DNA of 64,000 bases. Source: JAPPHA01 sp964291635. GTDB taxonomy: Bacteria > Pseudomonadota > Alphaproteobacteria > Rhodobacterales > Rhodobacteraceae. Below the pieces are notes generated by a model that saw only the letters and a program-made list of their open reading frames with translations, did not search any database and was not told the origin of the DNA. Positions 8,100-19,494 of the stretch are shown here, in pieces. Position 1 is the first letter of the stretch; each line of letters starts with the position of its first letter. The stretch covers positions 124,001-188,000 of the forward strand of contig OZ219905.1 in assembly GCA_964291635.2 (NCBI GenBank). Reading direction: 5' to 3'. A program made the translations under genes and the position numbers.

Positions 8100-8379
8100 G
8101 ATGACTCCCCCGCATCCCGGGACCTTCATCCGAATTGAGGCCCTCGAGGAATTTGGGTTGAGCATTGCGGCGGCGGCGCGGATTCTCGGTGTGTGCCGCG
8201 CGACACTCTCGGACCTTGTGAACGGCAACGCCTCGCTGTCGCCAGAGATGGCGCTGCGGGTGGAAAAGGCCTTTGGCCTCAGCAGGGACCTGCTGTTGCG
8301 GATGCAGGCATTTCACGACGCGACAGGGATGCGCACGTGCGCCGACGAGATCGACGTTCGGCGCTATCAACCCGAGTAA
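8041..8379 (+). CDS. higA: HigA-type XRE-family antitoxin
   Basis: The protein is 112 residues from the first ATG. The conserved antitoxin begins at MTPPHPGTFIRIEALEEFGL and contains the HTH LSIAAAARILGVCRATLSDL, then NGNASLSPEMALRVEKAFGL, all typical of HigA. It would bind the HigB toxin and repress its own operon. I chose the ATG at 8041 because it overlaps the higB stop codon, which suggests coupled translation. A 33-base tandem duplication adds eleven residues at the N-terminus, and initiation could equally occur at 8074 or 8101. With higB broken, it may now act as an orphan regulator. Confidence 0.88.
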   Translation: MSSPGIEMGPLMSSPGIEMGMTPPHPGTFIRIEALEEFGLSIAAAARILGVCRATLSDLVNGNASLSPEMALRVEKAFGLSRDLLLRMQAFHDATGMRTCADEIDVRRYQPE

Positions 8380-8852
8380 TTTCTCACTCAAGACTTCGAT
8401 AACGCTGATGCAGGACATCGACCGGCAGGCCTCGGCATCGTCAGAATTTCGTTTCCCTGGGGCGGGAACGGCGGGAAGTGGATCAGGATCGTTGGGCGAT
8501 CCATTTTTCTCAATGCATAAAACGGCATTGAGGGAACCGGAATTTCGCCGCAGTACACATGTGATCTTCCACCATCAATTGGCCGAATCCACGTGCTTTT
8601 CAGACACCGCCCTCTGGAGTCGAATTCGTGGCCGACAGGAGCGTTTGCACCAAATCCAAGTGTCCCGAAACTTCGCTACCGACTCGCAAGGTTCCTTTTC
8701 AAGCCGTCCATCACCACGTCATCCGTCATGCAGTGGTCCCTCCGGCGACGACGACACCAGGCAATTGCTGCACGGCCCATCACGAACGGCGGAAGAAGCG
8801 CAAACGTCGTACGGTGCAGGGGCATGTCCTGTGGCAAAAACGTCGCCATGCG
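8380..8852. other. Gap upstream of the dnaK promoter, no recognised gene
   Basis: No reading frame in this stretch resembles a known family. An 8-base inverted repeat (CTCAATGC at 8509-8516 and its complement at 8525-8532) can form a hairpin but lacks a T-run on either side. The final 130 bases before dnaK hold its promoter and leader. Confidence 0.45.
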
Positions 8853-8881
8853 CTTGAAGGGTCAATGAAGCGTACCTATAT
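8853..8881 (+). promoter_or_regulatory. Sigma-32-type heat-shock promoter of dnaKJ
   Basis: CTTG at 8853-8856 is separated by 18 bases from CCTATAT at 8875-8881. This matches the known alphaproteobacterial RpoH consensus (CTTG, 17-18 bases, CYTATNT). Transcription would begin around 8888-8890, leaving a leader of about 98 bases before the dnaK ATG. Its position ahead of dnaK supports the call. Confidence 0.75.
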
Positions 8882-8986
8882 AGCCCTGTGTCAACAGATA
8901 CATTCCGTGGACACTTCCACAAAGTGAAATGAATTCGGCAGCTTGAGGTGTGCCGTTGTTCACTCTCACCATTGAAAGGAACCCAG

Positions 8987-10906
8987 ATGTCTAGAGTCAT
9001 TGGTATCGACCTCGGAACGACAAACTCCTGCGTCGCCGTCATGGACGGGACGCAGTCAAGAGTCGTCGAAAACTCGGAAGGATCCCGAACGACGCCATCG
9101 ATCGTGGGATTCACCGATGATGAAAGGCTCGTGGGACAGGCAGCCAAACGCCAGGCCGTGACCAATCCCGAGCGGACACTGTTTGCCATCAAGCGGCTGA
9201 TCGGGCGCCCGATCGGCGACCCCGTCATCAAGCGGGACGTCAAGACCCTGCCCTACAACATTGTCGACGGCGGCAACGGGGATGCCTGGGTCGAGGTGAA
9301 GGGAGAAAAATTCTCTCCGTCGCAGATTTCGGCATTCATTCTTCAGAAGATGAAGGAAACCGCAGAAGCCTATCTCGGCGAGCCGGTCACCAACGCCGTC
9401 ATTACCGTCCCGGCCTATTTCAACGACGCGCAACGCCAGGCCACGAAGGATGCCGGCAAGATTGCCGGCCTCGAAGTCCGCCGCATCATCAACGAGCCGA
9501 CCGCCGCGGCTCTCGCTTACGGACTGGACAAGGAGGGCGACAAGACCATCGCGGTCTACGACCTCGGAGGCGGCACCTTCGACATCTCGATCCTCGAGAT
9601 CGATGACGGACTTTTCGAAGTCAAGTCAACCAACGGCGATACGGCGCTGGGCGGGGAGGATTTCGACCTCAGAATCGTCGATTACCTCGCTGGCGAATTC
9701 AAAAAGGAAAACGGCGTCGATCTCAAGAAAGACAAGATGGCGCTCCAGCGGCTGAAGGAAGCCGCCGAAAAAGCGAAGATCGAGCTGTCTTCATCGCAGC
9801 AGACGGAAGTCAACCAGCCGTTCATATCGATGGACCCGTCGAGCGGCCAGCCGCTTCACCTCGTGACCAAGCTGACACGCGCAAAGCTGGAATCTCTGGT
9901 CGAGGACCTGATTGCACGCTCGATGAAACCCTGCAGGGCCGCGCTCAAGGACGCCGGGATAACGAAGTCGGAGATCGACGAGATCGTCCTCGTCGGTGGC
10001 ATGACGCGCATGCCCAAGGTCATCGAGGAAGTGACAAAGTTCTTCGGCAAGGAACCCCACAAGGGCGTCAATCCCGACGAGGTTGTCGCGATGGGTGCGG
10101 CCATTCAGGCCGGCGTCCTGCAAGGAGACGTCAAGGACGTGATCCTGCTCGACGTGACCCCGTTGTCGCTCGGTATCGAGACACTCGGTGGCGTCTTCAC
10201 GAGGCTCATCGAGCGAAACACGACGATTCCGACCAAGAAGTCCCAGATCTTCTCGACCGCCGACGACAACCAGAGTGCGGTCACCATACGGGTCTTCCAG
10301 GGTGAACGCGAGATGGCGAATGACAACAAGCTGCTCGGTCAGTTCAACCTCGAGGAAATCCCGTCCGCCCCGCGCGGTGTTCCGCAAATCGAGGTTACCT
10401 TCGACATCGACGCCAATGGAATTGTCTCTGTTTCGGCGAAGGACAAGGGAACCGACAAGGAACAGAAAATCACCATCCAGGCGTCCGGTGGCCTGTCCGA
10501 AGACGACATCGAACGCATGGTCAAGGAAGCCGAGGAAAATGCCGAGGCGGACAAGGAACGTCGGGAACTGGTCGAAGCGAAGAATCAGGCCGAATCCCTG
10601 ATCCACGGAACCGAAAAGTCACTCGCCGAACATTCTGACAAGGTGGACCCGGCAACGGTCGAGGCAATCGAACTTTCGGTCAAGGCGCTGAAGGAAACCA
10701 TCGAAGGAGACGATGCCGCGGCCATCGAGGCGCGAACCAAGGATTTGATCGAAGCCTCGATGAAGCTTGGTGAAGCGATCTACAAGGCCCAGGAAGAATC
10801 CGAAGATTCCGACGCATCGATCGATCCCGATGCGGAACCCGCGGACTCGGGCGCCGACGATGTTGTTGACGCTGAATTCGAGGATCTCGACGACAAGAAA
10901 TCTTGA
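8987..10906 (+). CDS. dnaK: Molecular chaperone DnaK (Hsp70)
   Basis: The 639-residue protein starts MSRVIGIDLGTTNSCVAVMD, the first phosphate-binding loop of the Hsp70 ATPase. It contains IINEPTAAALAYGLD, VYDLGGGTFDISI and VLVGGMTRMPKV in the nucleotide-binding domain (residues 1 to about 385). The linker DVKDVILLDVTPLSLG leads to the substrate-binding domain and helical lid, ending in an acidic tail. It refolds proteins with DnaJ and GrpE. AAAGGA precedes the ATG at 8987; an in-frame codon at 8948 lacks such a site and would add 13 non-homologous residues. dnaJ follows after 77 bases. Confidence 0.98.
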   Translation: MSRVIGIDLGTTNSCVAVMDGTQSRVVENSEGSRTTPSIVGFTDDERLVGQAAKRQAVTNPERTLFAIKRLIGRPIGDPVIKRDVKTLPYNIVDGGNGDAWVEVKGEKFSPSQISAFILQKMKETAEAYLGEPVTNAVITVPAYFNDAQRQATKDAGKIAGLEVRRIINEPTAAALAYGLDKEGDKTIAVYDLGGGTFDISILEIDDGLFEVKSTNGDTALGGEDFDLRIVDYLAGEFKKENGVDLKKDKMALQRLKEAAEKAKIELSSSQQTEVNQPFISMDPSSGQPLHLVTKLTRAKLESLVEDLIARSMKPCRAALKDAGITKSEIDEIVLVGGMTRMPKVIEEVTKFFGKEPHKGVNPDEVVAMGAAIQAGVLQGDVKDVILLDVTPLSLGIETLGGVFTRLIERNTTIPTKKSQIFSTADDNQSAVTIRVFQGEREMANDNKLLGQFNLEEIPSAPRGVPQIEVTFDIDANGIVSVSAKDKGTDKEQKITIQASGGLSEDDIERMVKEAEENAEADKERRELVEAKNQAESLIHGTEKSLAEHSDKVDPATVEAIELSVKALKETIEGDDAAAIEARTKDLIEASMKLGEAIYKAQEESEDSDASIDPDAEPADSGADDVVDAEFEDLDDKKS

Positions 10907-10919
10907 CCTGAGCCCTGCG

Positions 10920-10955
10920 ACAGGACGCCCGTCCCTGCCGGCGTCCTGTTTCTTG
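10920..10955 (+). terminator. Hairpin between dnaK and dnaJ, possible attenuator
   Basis: ACAGGACGCC at 10920-10929 pairs perfectly with GGCGTCCTGT at 10940-10949 across a 10-base loop, and TTCTT follows. The T-run is short, so it is likely a partial terminator or an RNA-processing and stability hairpin that lowers dnaJ relative to dnaK. Confidence 0.55.
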
Positions 10956-10983
10956 ACCCCGGGTCCCCTGAGGACAGTCATAC

Positions 10984-12108
10984 ATGGCCAAGCGCGACTT
11001 TTACGATGTTCTCGGGGTCCCGCGAGGTGCAAGTGACGCGGAAATCAAGAAGGCCTTTCGCAGGAAGGCCAGGGAATACCATCCGGATCGAAACAAGGAC
11101 AATCCGGACGCCGAACGGCTTTTCAAGGAAGTCAGTGAAGCCAATGACATTCTGAAGGACCCAGAAAAGAAAGCGGCATATGACCGTTTTGGTCACGCCG
11201 CCTTCGAAGGGAATTCATCAGGCCCCTCGACGACGGATTTTGCGTCGGCCTTTACGAACATTTTCGACGATTTCTTCGGCGACTTTACCGGTGGCGGACA
11301 ACGGGGGCGCCGTGCCGTGCGCGGCTCCGATCTCCGTTACGACCTCCGCATCCCGCTGGAAACCGCCTTTTCCGGAACGGAAGAGAAACTGTCGATCAGG
11401 GGCTCGACAACCTGCCAGCAGTGTGACGGCACGGGTTCAAGGGACGGTTCGGAACCTTCAGGGTGCCCGACATGCAACGGGCGCGGGAAAGTCCGTGCGC
11501 AACAGGGATTCTTCACGGTGGAGCGGACCTGCCCGACCTGCCGCGGACAAGGCAACGTGATTTCCGACCCGTGCAGGTTCTGCAGTGGCTCAGGCCGTCA
11601 GGAGCGCGAAAGACAACTCAGCGTTCGCGTGCCCGCGGGTGTCGAAACCGGCACGCGAATCCGTGTGGCCGGTGAAGGGGAAGCCGGGCTGCGCGGCGGA
11701 CCTCCCGGAGATCTTTACCTGTTCGTGGAAGTTGCCGATCATCCGATTTTCGAAAGGGACGGGATGGACTTGCTCTGCCGCGTACCCGTCTCGTTTGTAC
11801 AGGCAGCTCTCGGTGGCGACATCGAGGTACCGACCATCGACGGCGGAAAGAGCCGCGTCGGGATTCCGCCTGGCACCCAGACCGGCAAGAGATTGAGACT
11901 TCGGAGCAAGGGAATGCCCGGGCTCAGGGACCACCGCCAGGGAGACCTTTACCTGGAGGTCTCCGTCGAAACCCCGGTTGACCTCACCTCCCGCCAGAAA
12001 GAGCTTCTCAAGCAGTTCGATCGGGCCAGCGAAGACACCAACAATCCGGGAATAACCGGGTTTTCGCGGAGGATCAGGCAGTTCTGGGACAAGGTGACCC
12101 AAGGCTGA
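10984..12108 (+). CDS. dnaJ: Co-chaperone DnaJ (Hsp40)
   Basis: The 374-residue protein has the complete type I layout. The J domain (residues 1-70) contains YHPDRNKDN with the HPD motif that stimulates DnaK. A Gly/Phe-rich segment with TNIFDDFFGDF follows. The zinc-binding domain has four CxxCxGxG repeats: CQQCDGTG, CPTCNGRG, CPTCRGQG and CRFCSGSG. The C-terminal substrate-binding domains end near residue 350. A GAGGAC site precedes the ATG. The gene is downstream of dnaK and probably shares its heat-shock promoter. Confidence 0.97.
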   Translation: MAKRDFYDVLGVPRGASDAEIKKAFRRKAREYHPDRNKDNPDAERLFKEVSEANDILKDPEKKAAYDRFGHAAFEGNSSGPSTTDFASAFTNIFDDFFGDFTGGGQRGRRAVRGSDLRYDLRIPLETAFSGTEEKLSIRGSTTCQQCDGTGSRDGSEPSGCPTCNGRGKVRAQQGFFTVERTCPTCRGQGNVISDPCRFCSGSGRQERERQLSVRVPAGVETGTRIRVAGEGEAGLRGGPPGDLYLFVEVADHPIFERDGMDLLCRVPVSFVQAALGGDIEVPTIDGGKSRVGIPPGTQTGKRLRLRSKGMPGLRDHRQGDLYLEVSVETPVDLTSRQKELLKQFDRASEDTNNPGITGFSRRIRQFWDKVTQG

Positions 12109-12212
12109 ACATCAGCCGTGACGTGTCCGGTCCGCTGGCGGCTGCGGGTCGAACCGGAGGCAGGCATTCGCCGACACCCGGAATCGGTTGACGCCGATTG
12201 AACCGGGGCCGT

Positions 12213-14471
<2,259 letters not shown>

Positions 14472-15092
14472 GTGATCTGCCCGTTGTTGCCATTACCTGT
14501 TCGCGAATGTGTCATTAGTCACCCACCTTTGCCAAGACCGAAACGCTACGTCGAGATCCAGGCAATGGAAACCGCACCAGTGCCGTTTTGCCCAGGGTTC
14601 CTGCGTCACAACCCCCGGGACCTATACAAAATCTGCACGAACCGACAAACGCTTCCGACAAGATACCCGCTTTTCACGGATCTTCCTGCACGCCGAGCGG
14701 AATTCCAAGGCGTCGCTGTCCCGAAAAAGCGGGAATTCGACAAGGAATCCAACCGATCAACCTTAGGTCCGAGGCGAGGCGTCTCGTGGCATTGCATTTC
14801 CCGCTATGCCGCGCGCGGGAAATGGCCGGCGACCCGGGCGAACGCGTCCGTCGCAAATCCCGCGGCCGGATGACCCTTTCATTTGTCTGAAGCCGAATCG
14901 CCCTGCCGGCCCGTCTCCGGTCGAAATGCGGGTCGAGATTCCTGTGCCGCGAACGGTATCGGCATCAAAATACACCTGCCCTTTCTTTGCCGCCGGACGC
15001 GGCAACCGGATCAGGCGATCCCGAACCAAGTCCCGGACGTAATCAGCCTTGTCGTAACAGGAACTGCGACTTGAGGACCCTTGGTCCACTCC
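14472..15092. other. Gap between maeB and dgkA, no clear gene
   Basis: About 620 bases with only weak reading frames. A reverse frame near 15000-15089 contains DKADYVRDLVRDRL, which recalls the last helix of ParD-type antitoxins. The DNA-binding part is absent and no ParE follows, so I do not call it a gene. The maeB promoter presumably lies near 14500. Confidence 0.45.
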
Positions 15093-15446
15093 CTATCCGG
15101 CCCGCGCATCGAGCAGGGCGAATACCCAGACGGCGACGAGGCCGAGAAATGTCAGGAAGACCATGGCGCTCCCCGCGTCCTTCGCCTTTCGGGCGAGCGC
15201 GTGCCACTGCGTGTCCACCCTGTCAACGACCGCTTCGATCGCGGTGTTCGACAGTTCCGCGGCGAGCAACATGAACCCGGCGAAGACGATGACACCTGTC
15301 GCGAACGATACGGAGAACAGATACAGGGCCAGCCCGTCCGATACGACAACGGCGAAACTCCACTGCCGGAAACTCGTCTCCGAAACCCAGGATTCGCGCA
15401 ATCCGTTGAGGGAGTAATTCAGCTTCCTGATCAATGTCCCAAGCAT
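15093..15446 (-). CDS. dgkA: Diacylglycerol kinase, integral membrane type
   Basis: The 117-residue protein is a DgkA-type trimeric membrane kinase that phosphorylates diacylglycerol to phosphatidate. The family signature AELSNTAIEAVVDRVDTQWH carries the catalytic glutamate. Three hydrophobic helices are seen, including LALYLFSVSFATGVIVFAGF and MVFLTFLGLVAVWVFALL. A GGAGG site 8 bases upstream fixes the ATG at 15446; the open frame extends 26 codons further but those residues do not resemble the family. Confidence 0.93.
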   Translation of the reverse strand: MLGTLIRKLNYSLNGLRESWVSETSFRQWSFAVVVSDGLALYLFSVSFATGVIVFAGFMLLAAELSNTAIEAVVDRVDTQWHALARKAKDAGSAMVFLTFLGLVAVWVFALLDARAG

Positions 15447-15661
15447 GCTTCCGCCTCCGTAGCCAGCACCGGCCGAGTACCGGACGCCACTTGATCTCGC
15501 GGCGGCGTGCTCGCCGGAAAACACAATTCTACACCGGTACGCGCGTAACGGTAACTCTCTGTGTCGTTGGGAATACTGCTAGCGCCGTTTACGACCAGAT
15601 GAAACCTGACTATGCCAGACTCTCATCTTCGCGTGAGTGATTTCCAGGCAGGCACGGTAAA

Positions 15662-16036
15662 TTACGCGACTGGCGGCCACGCCTTCTCACGGTCCGTGGA
15701 TCGGCTCCAAGGCCTCGACGGTCGCGGCAACTTCAATTTTCCGCGGCCTGTATCTGATACTAAAACACGAAAATAATCACCCACCCGGCGCCTTTCAACA
15801 AGGCCATCGGTCTTCATCCGCTTGATCATCACAATCAGATTGCTGGCTTCGATCGCACAGTACGTTGCCAAAGTCCGCTGCTGGACGCTCGACCCCAGAT
15901 CCTCCAGACCCGACAGCACCGCGTACTAGTGGGTCGTGATGTTCACTTCGGCAAGCTGTTTTCGAAATCCCTTGTTGAAATTTTGGTACGCGCTCCTCGG
16001 CAAGAAGCCGGTTTTGTCGTGCAACGGTTCCGCCAT
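15662..16036 (-). pseudogene. MarR-family regulator with an in-frame stop
   Basis: From an ATG at 16036 the frame reads MAEPLHDKTGFLPRSAYQNF and continues to EVNITTH. A TAG at 15926-15928 follows, and then YAVLSGLEDLGSSVQQRTLA and SNLIVMIKRMKTDGLVERRR, the MarR recognition helix and wing. A single C-to-T change of CAG (Gln) would explain the stop. The intact protein would be about 124 residues, a little short for MarR, and the C-terminal dimerisation helix looks shortened. It lies upstream of no clear target; the nearest genes are the sulfotransferase operon and dgkA. Confidence 0.75.
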
Positions 16037-16240
16037 ATCGGTGTCCCAAACAGGCAATAGGGCCGTTCAATGGTCATGGTGATAATGTCGTTACAATAGA
16101 TGGGCAGATGGGCGCGAACGCAATTGGGAGGAGACGCGTCACTGGACTCCACATTCCCGCTACTGATCAAGACCGGACTACATTGGCGGACCTTCAGCCA
16201 GTCGCTTCCTGACCCGAAGCGGACACCACCGTCGAAACGA

Positions 16241-17389
16241 CTAGTAGTACCGCCTTGGGATCCCGAACGCGGTCTTCCACTTTCTTGAGGCGCCTTTGCC
16301 CATGATCATTTCTTCGTGGAAATCGCCGATAGGGTAGATTTTGGGCGTGTCGGCGTCGCTCCAAATGCCCTGCTTCTTCCGCGCCTCCCTCTGGTCGATC
16401 AGCCACTCGATGTAGCTGTCACGGTAATGTCCCGGCGGGACCATCAATGCCGCCCGAACCCGGTCATCGATTTCGCGGTAGGTGGCCGCGGCTTCCTCAC
16501 TGATTTCGATGGCGTCGTAGTCCAGTTCGTATCCTGCCTCCAACTGCTCCCTGCCAGCCACAGCGGCGAATATCTGCTGGTCCTTGATGCTCAGGAGTTC
16601 CTTGTAGACGCCGACGAACTTGTCGGTCACGGGGGTGCCAAGCGGAGCGTGCGCGATACCGCCAGGATTTTTGATGTTCCTGGACCGGTTCTGGGCGATC
16701 TCCGATTTGTGGAATTCAAGCATGCTCTGCGAGTATTCCTCGCCCAGAAAATCGCAAATCCTCCTAAGCTCGGACTCCGGTTCCCTCACCAGGGTCTCGT
16801 AGTTGAGGTCCAGCCATTGCTCGGAACTCAGTTTCTCGCGCCAGGGCTTAGCCGCATTGATGAACAGCTTCCAACGTTCGGCGGAGCAAAATGCGTTGTA
16901 GGAGCCGAAACGGGAAAGGATGGTCTCGGCAACATTGTCACGTCCGTCCCGGGTCAGATAGATGAACTGCGCATTCGGGAAATCTTCGACGATCTGGCCA
17001 ATGAAGAACCCGTTGTTCGGCGATTTTTCGGCCCATCGAGGCTTATTGTTCTGCCGGGCATGACGTTCGAGCATGGCACAGAAGATGCCGGCAAAGCTCT
17101 GCTCCCGGATCTCACCCAGGATTTCGTCGACGATGGTAGCGGGGTTGGCCTTCATCCCAAGAAACGGTGGCACGAGACCAAAGATCATCTCCTCGGCCAG
17201 CGTCCGGAAGTTCTCTTCCTTGCCCAGGTCCCCGTAGGTGTAGAGATAAGGGCGGAACCGCTGGTAATACCAGGCAACCTCGGGCACGGAGATTCGAGGA
17301 TGACTACCGATCATTAGCATCAGCATTGTGGTGCCCGAACGGTGACAGCCGAGAACAAGTATCGGCTTTTCTTCCAATGTGATGCTCAT
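16241..17389 (-). CDS. PAPS-dependent sulfotransferase family protein, copy 1
   Basis: The 382-residue protein begins MSITLEEKPILVLGCHRSGT, with the 5'-phosphosulfate-binding loop CHRSGTTML. The 3'-phosphate-binding segment is FIYLTRDGRDNVAE. These are the PAPS-binding motifs of sulfotransferases, which move a sulfo group onto a hydroxyl or amine. It is the last gene after the ABC importer, 30 bases behind the second ATPase, so it is probably cotranscribed. It is a close paralogue of the gene at 27234-28385: the first 55 residues differ at five positions. The acceptor is unknown. Confidence 0.88.
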   Translation of the reverse strand: MSITLEEKPILVLGCHRSGTTMLMLMIGSHPRISVPEVAWYYQRFRPYLYTYGDLGKEENFRTLAEEMIFGLVPPFLGMKANPATIVDEILGEIREQSFAGIFCAMLERHARQNNKPRWAEKSPNNGFFIGQIVEDFPNAQFIYLTRDGRDNVAETILSRFGSYNAFCSAERWKLFINAAKPWREKLSSEQWLDLNYETLVREPESELRRICDFLGEEYSQSMLEFHKSEIAQNRSRNIKNPGGIAHAPLGTPVTDKFVGVYKELLSIKDQQIFAAVAGREQLEAGYELDYDAIEISEEAAATYREIDDRVRAALMVPPGHYRDSYIEWLIDQREARKKQGIWSDADTPKIYPIGDFHEEMIMGKGASRKWKTAFGIPRRYY

Positions 17390-17419
17390 GCGTTTATCTC
17401 TCCATTCGGAGGACCGAAG

Positions 17420-18454
17420 TTAAATCCGTTCTGATTGATGTGCTGCCGCGTCCGTTACATTTCCCTCGTGCAGGTGGCACGACACCCAGTGTCCCGGCTC
17501 CACCACCTTGAGGCTCGGGGATTCCATTCGGCATCTTTCGGTCGCATACGGACAGCGAGCATGGAAGTGACAGCCCACGGGAGGGTTGATTGGGCTCGGC
17601 ACATCACCGGTCAGAATGGCCCGGTCGTCGCGGTTTACCCCGGGATCGGGAATTGGCACCGCTGAAAGCAGCGCCTCGCTGTACGGATGCAACGGGTTAG
17701 TGAACAATGTCCGTTTATCCGTCAATTCAACGATGCGCCCGAGATACATGACGCCAATTCGTTGGCTGATATGCTCGACCACGGCCAGGTCGTGGGCGAT
17801 GAACAAGTAGGACAGCTCGTAGTCTTCCTGCAGATCCATCAGCAGATTGATGACCTGTGCCTGGATGGAAACATCCAGGGCCGACACCGGCTCGTCGCCG
17901 ACGATGAGGCTGGGGCTGAGTGCCAATGCGCGCGCGATGCCAATTCGTTGGCGTTGTCCGCCCGAGAATTGATGGGGGTAATTGTCCAACTGGCCGGGCC
18001 GCAGGCCCACACGCTCGAATAGCGCCTCCACGCGTTCACGTAGCGCGCTGCCGGAGACGATATTGTGAATCTTCAGCGGCTCCCCGACGATATCGGCGGC
18101 CTTCATGCGCGGATTCAGCGACGAGTACGGATCCTGATAGATGATCTGCATCTGCTGGCGCAGTTGCCGCATTTCTTCCTTGGCTATGTGAGTGATGTCG
18201 CGACCTTCAAACTCGATGCTGCCCTCCGTGGGTTCGATCAGTCTGAGAACGGTTTTGCCGACGGTCGTTTTCCCGCAACCACTTTCGCCAACCAGGCCGA
18301 AGGTTTCACCTCGCTTGATCTCGAACGAAACGCCGTCGACTGCATAAACATGCCCGGTCACGTGCGATAGAATGCCCTTGCGTATGGGAAAGTGCGTCTT
18401 GAGGTTGGTGACCTTCAGGAGGGTGGCGTCACCAGCGTTTGCTGCCTGGGTCAT
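17420..18454 (-). CDS. Peptide/opine ABC transporter ATP-binding protein, DppF type
   Basis: The 344-residue cytoplasmic ATPase has Walker A VGESGCGKTTVG, signature FSGGQRQRIGIARAL, Walker B SLIVGDEPVSALDVS, and the C-terminal oligopeptide-transporter extension with a CHFHARCPYATERC cluster that can bind an iron-sulfur centre in this family. With its partner ATPase and two permeases it drives uptake of a substrate delivered by the binding protein at 21417-23018. I chose the ATG at 18454, which overlaps the stop of the preceding gene as ATGA; the frame is open 43 codons further in reverse-strand shadow. Confidence 0.92.
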   Translation of the reverse strand: MTQAANAGDATLLKVTNLKTHFPIRKGILSHVTGHVYAVDGVSFEIKRGETFGLVGESGCGKTTVGKTVLRLIEPTEGSIEFEGRDITHIAKEEMRQLRQQMQIIYQDPYSSLNPRMKAADIVGEPLKIHNIVSGSALRERVEALFERVGLRPGQLDNYPHQFSGGQRQRIGIARALALSPSLIVGDEPVSALDVSIQAQVINLLMDLQEDYELSYLFIAHDLAVVEHISQRIGVMYLGRIVELTDKRTLFTNPLHPYSEALLSAVPIPDPGVNRDDRAILTGDVPSPINPPVGCHFHARCPYATERCRMESPSLKVVEPGHWVSCHLHEGNVTDAAAHQSERI

Positions 18455-19494
18455 GCTGCGACTTCGGCAATTTTTTCGGTATGCCAGCAGGCCGCCAGAT
18501 GCCCAGGGTGCTTTTCTTCCAACGGCGGGTAGGACGCGCGGCACTTCCCGTCGGCGAAGGGACAGCGGGGCGCAAACGCGCATCCGGGTGGAAGCCGGTT
18601 GAGCGACGGAACAATTCCCTTGATTTCATTCAGGCGTCGGGGCCTGGAACCCGCCGTCTCCCACTCATGCAGCCGCGGCACTGATCCCAGCAAGCCCTTG
18701 GTGTAAGGGTGGCTGGGAGATGCGAAAAGCCCGTTGACGTTCGCCTCCTCGACCTTCCTGCCGGCATACATCACCACCACCCGGTCGGCATTTTCGGCAA
18801 CGACGCCCAAGTCGTGGGTGATCAAGATGATCGCTGTACCGAGCTTCTCCTGAATCTCTTCCATGAGATCTAGTATCTGAGCCTGGATGGTGACATCGAG
18901 GGCGGTCGTCGGCTCGTCGGCTATCAACACCTTGGGATCACAGGAAAGCGCCATGGCGATCATGACGCGCTGCCGCATCCCGCCGGAGAGTTGATGCGGG
19001 TATTCGTCCACCCTGGTCTCCGGCACCGGAATGTGGACCAGCTTGAGCATTTCCACCGCTTCGCTTTTGGCTGCGCGTTTGGAAAGATCTCGATGCAGCA
19101 GGAGCGACTCGCTGATCTGCTCTCCGACGGTCAGCACCGGGTTCAACGAGGTCATCGGTTCCTGGAAGATCATCGAGATCTGGTTGCCGCGGATCCGCTG
19201 CATCTCCTTGTCGTCCAGCTCGAGCAGATTGGTCCCCTGAAAGCGAATGGCGCCTCCCACAATGCGGCCCGGCGGGCTGGCGATGAGTCTCAGGATCGAC
19301 ATCGCCGTTATGCTTTTGCCGCAACCTGATTCTCCCACGACTCCGAGTGTTTCCCCGTTCTCGACCGAGAACGAGACACCGTCGACTGCTTTGACAACAC
19401 CATCCCGGGTGAAAAAGTGAGTGCGCAAATCCTCGACCTTGAGAACGGTCTCTTGGGATGATCCGCCGGCGTGATCTGCTTCGGGGATCGACAT
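18451..19494 (-). CDS. Peptide/opine ABC transporter ATP-binding protein, DppD type
   Basis: The 347-residue ATPase has Walker A VGESGCGKSITAM, signature LSGGMRQRVMIAMAL, Walker B VLIADEPTTALDV, and a C-terminal cysteine cluster CAFAPRCPFADGKC. It is the first of two ATPases of the importer. The ATG at 19494 overlaps the stop codon of the upstream permease (TGATG), and its own stop overlaps the next ATPase, so translation is coupled throughout. The frame is open far upstream, but those residues run antiparallel to the permease and are not real. Confidence 0.93.
   Translation of the reverse strand: MSIPEADHAGGSSQETVLKVEDLRTHFFTRDGVVKAVDGVSFSVENGETLGVVGESGCGKSITAMSILRLIASPPGRIVGGAIRFQGTNLLELDDKEMQRIRGNQISMIFQEPMTSLNPVLTVGEQISESLLLHRDLSKRAAKSEAVEMLKLVHIPVPETRVDEYPHQLSGGMRQRVMIAMALSCDPKVLIADEPTTALDVTIQAQILDLMEEIQEKLGTAIILITHDLGVVAENADRVVVMYAGRKVEEANVNGLFASPSHPYTKGLLGSVPRLHEWETAGSRPRRLNEIKGIVPSLNRLPPGCAFAPRCPFADGKCRASYPPLEEKHPGHLAACWHTEKIAEVAA

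Noticed and set aside
8509..8532. An 8-base hairpin considered as a terminator for higA
   Set aside because: The T-run precedes the stem on the plus strand, and on the minus strand the stem is followed by A residues, so it fits no intrinsic terminator.
14999..15089. A peptide DKADYVRDLVRDRL resembling the end of a ParD antitoxin
   Set aside because: Only one helix matches, the ribbon-helix-helix part is missing, and no toxin gene is nearby.
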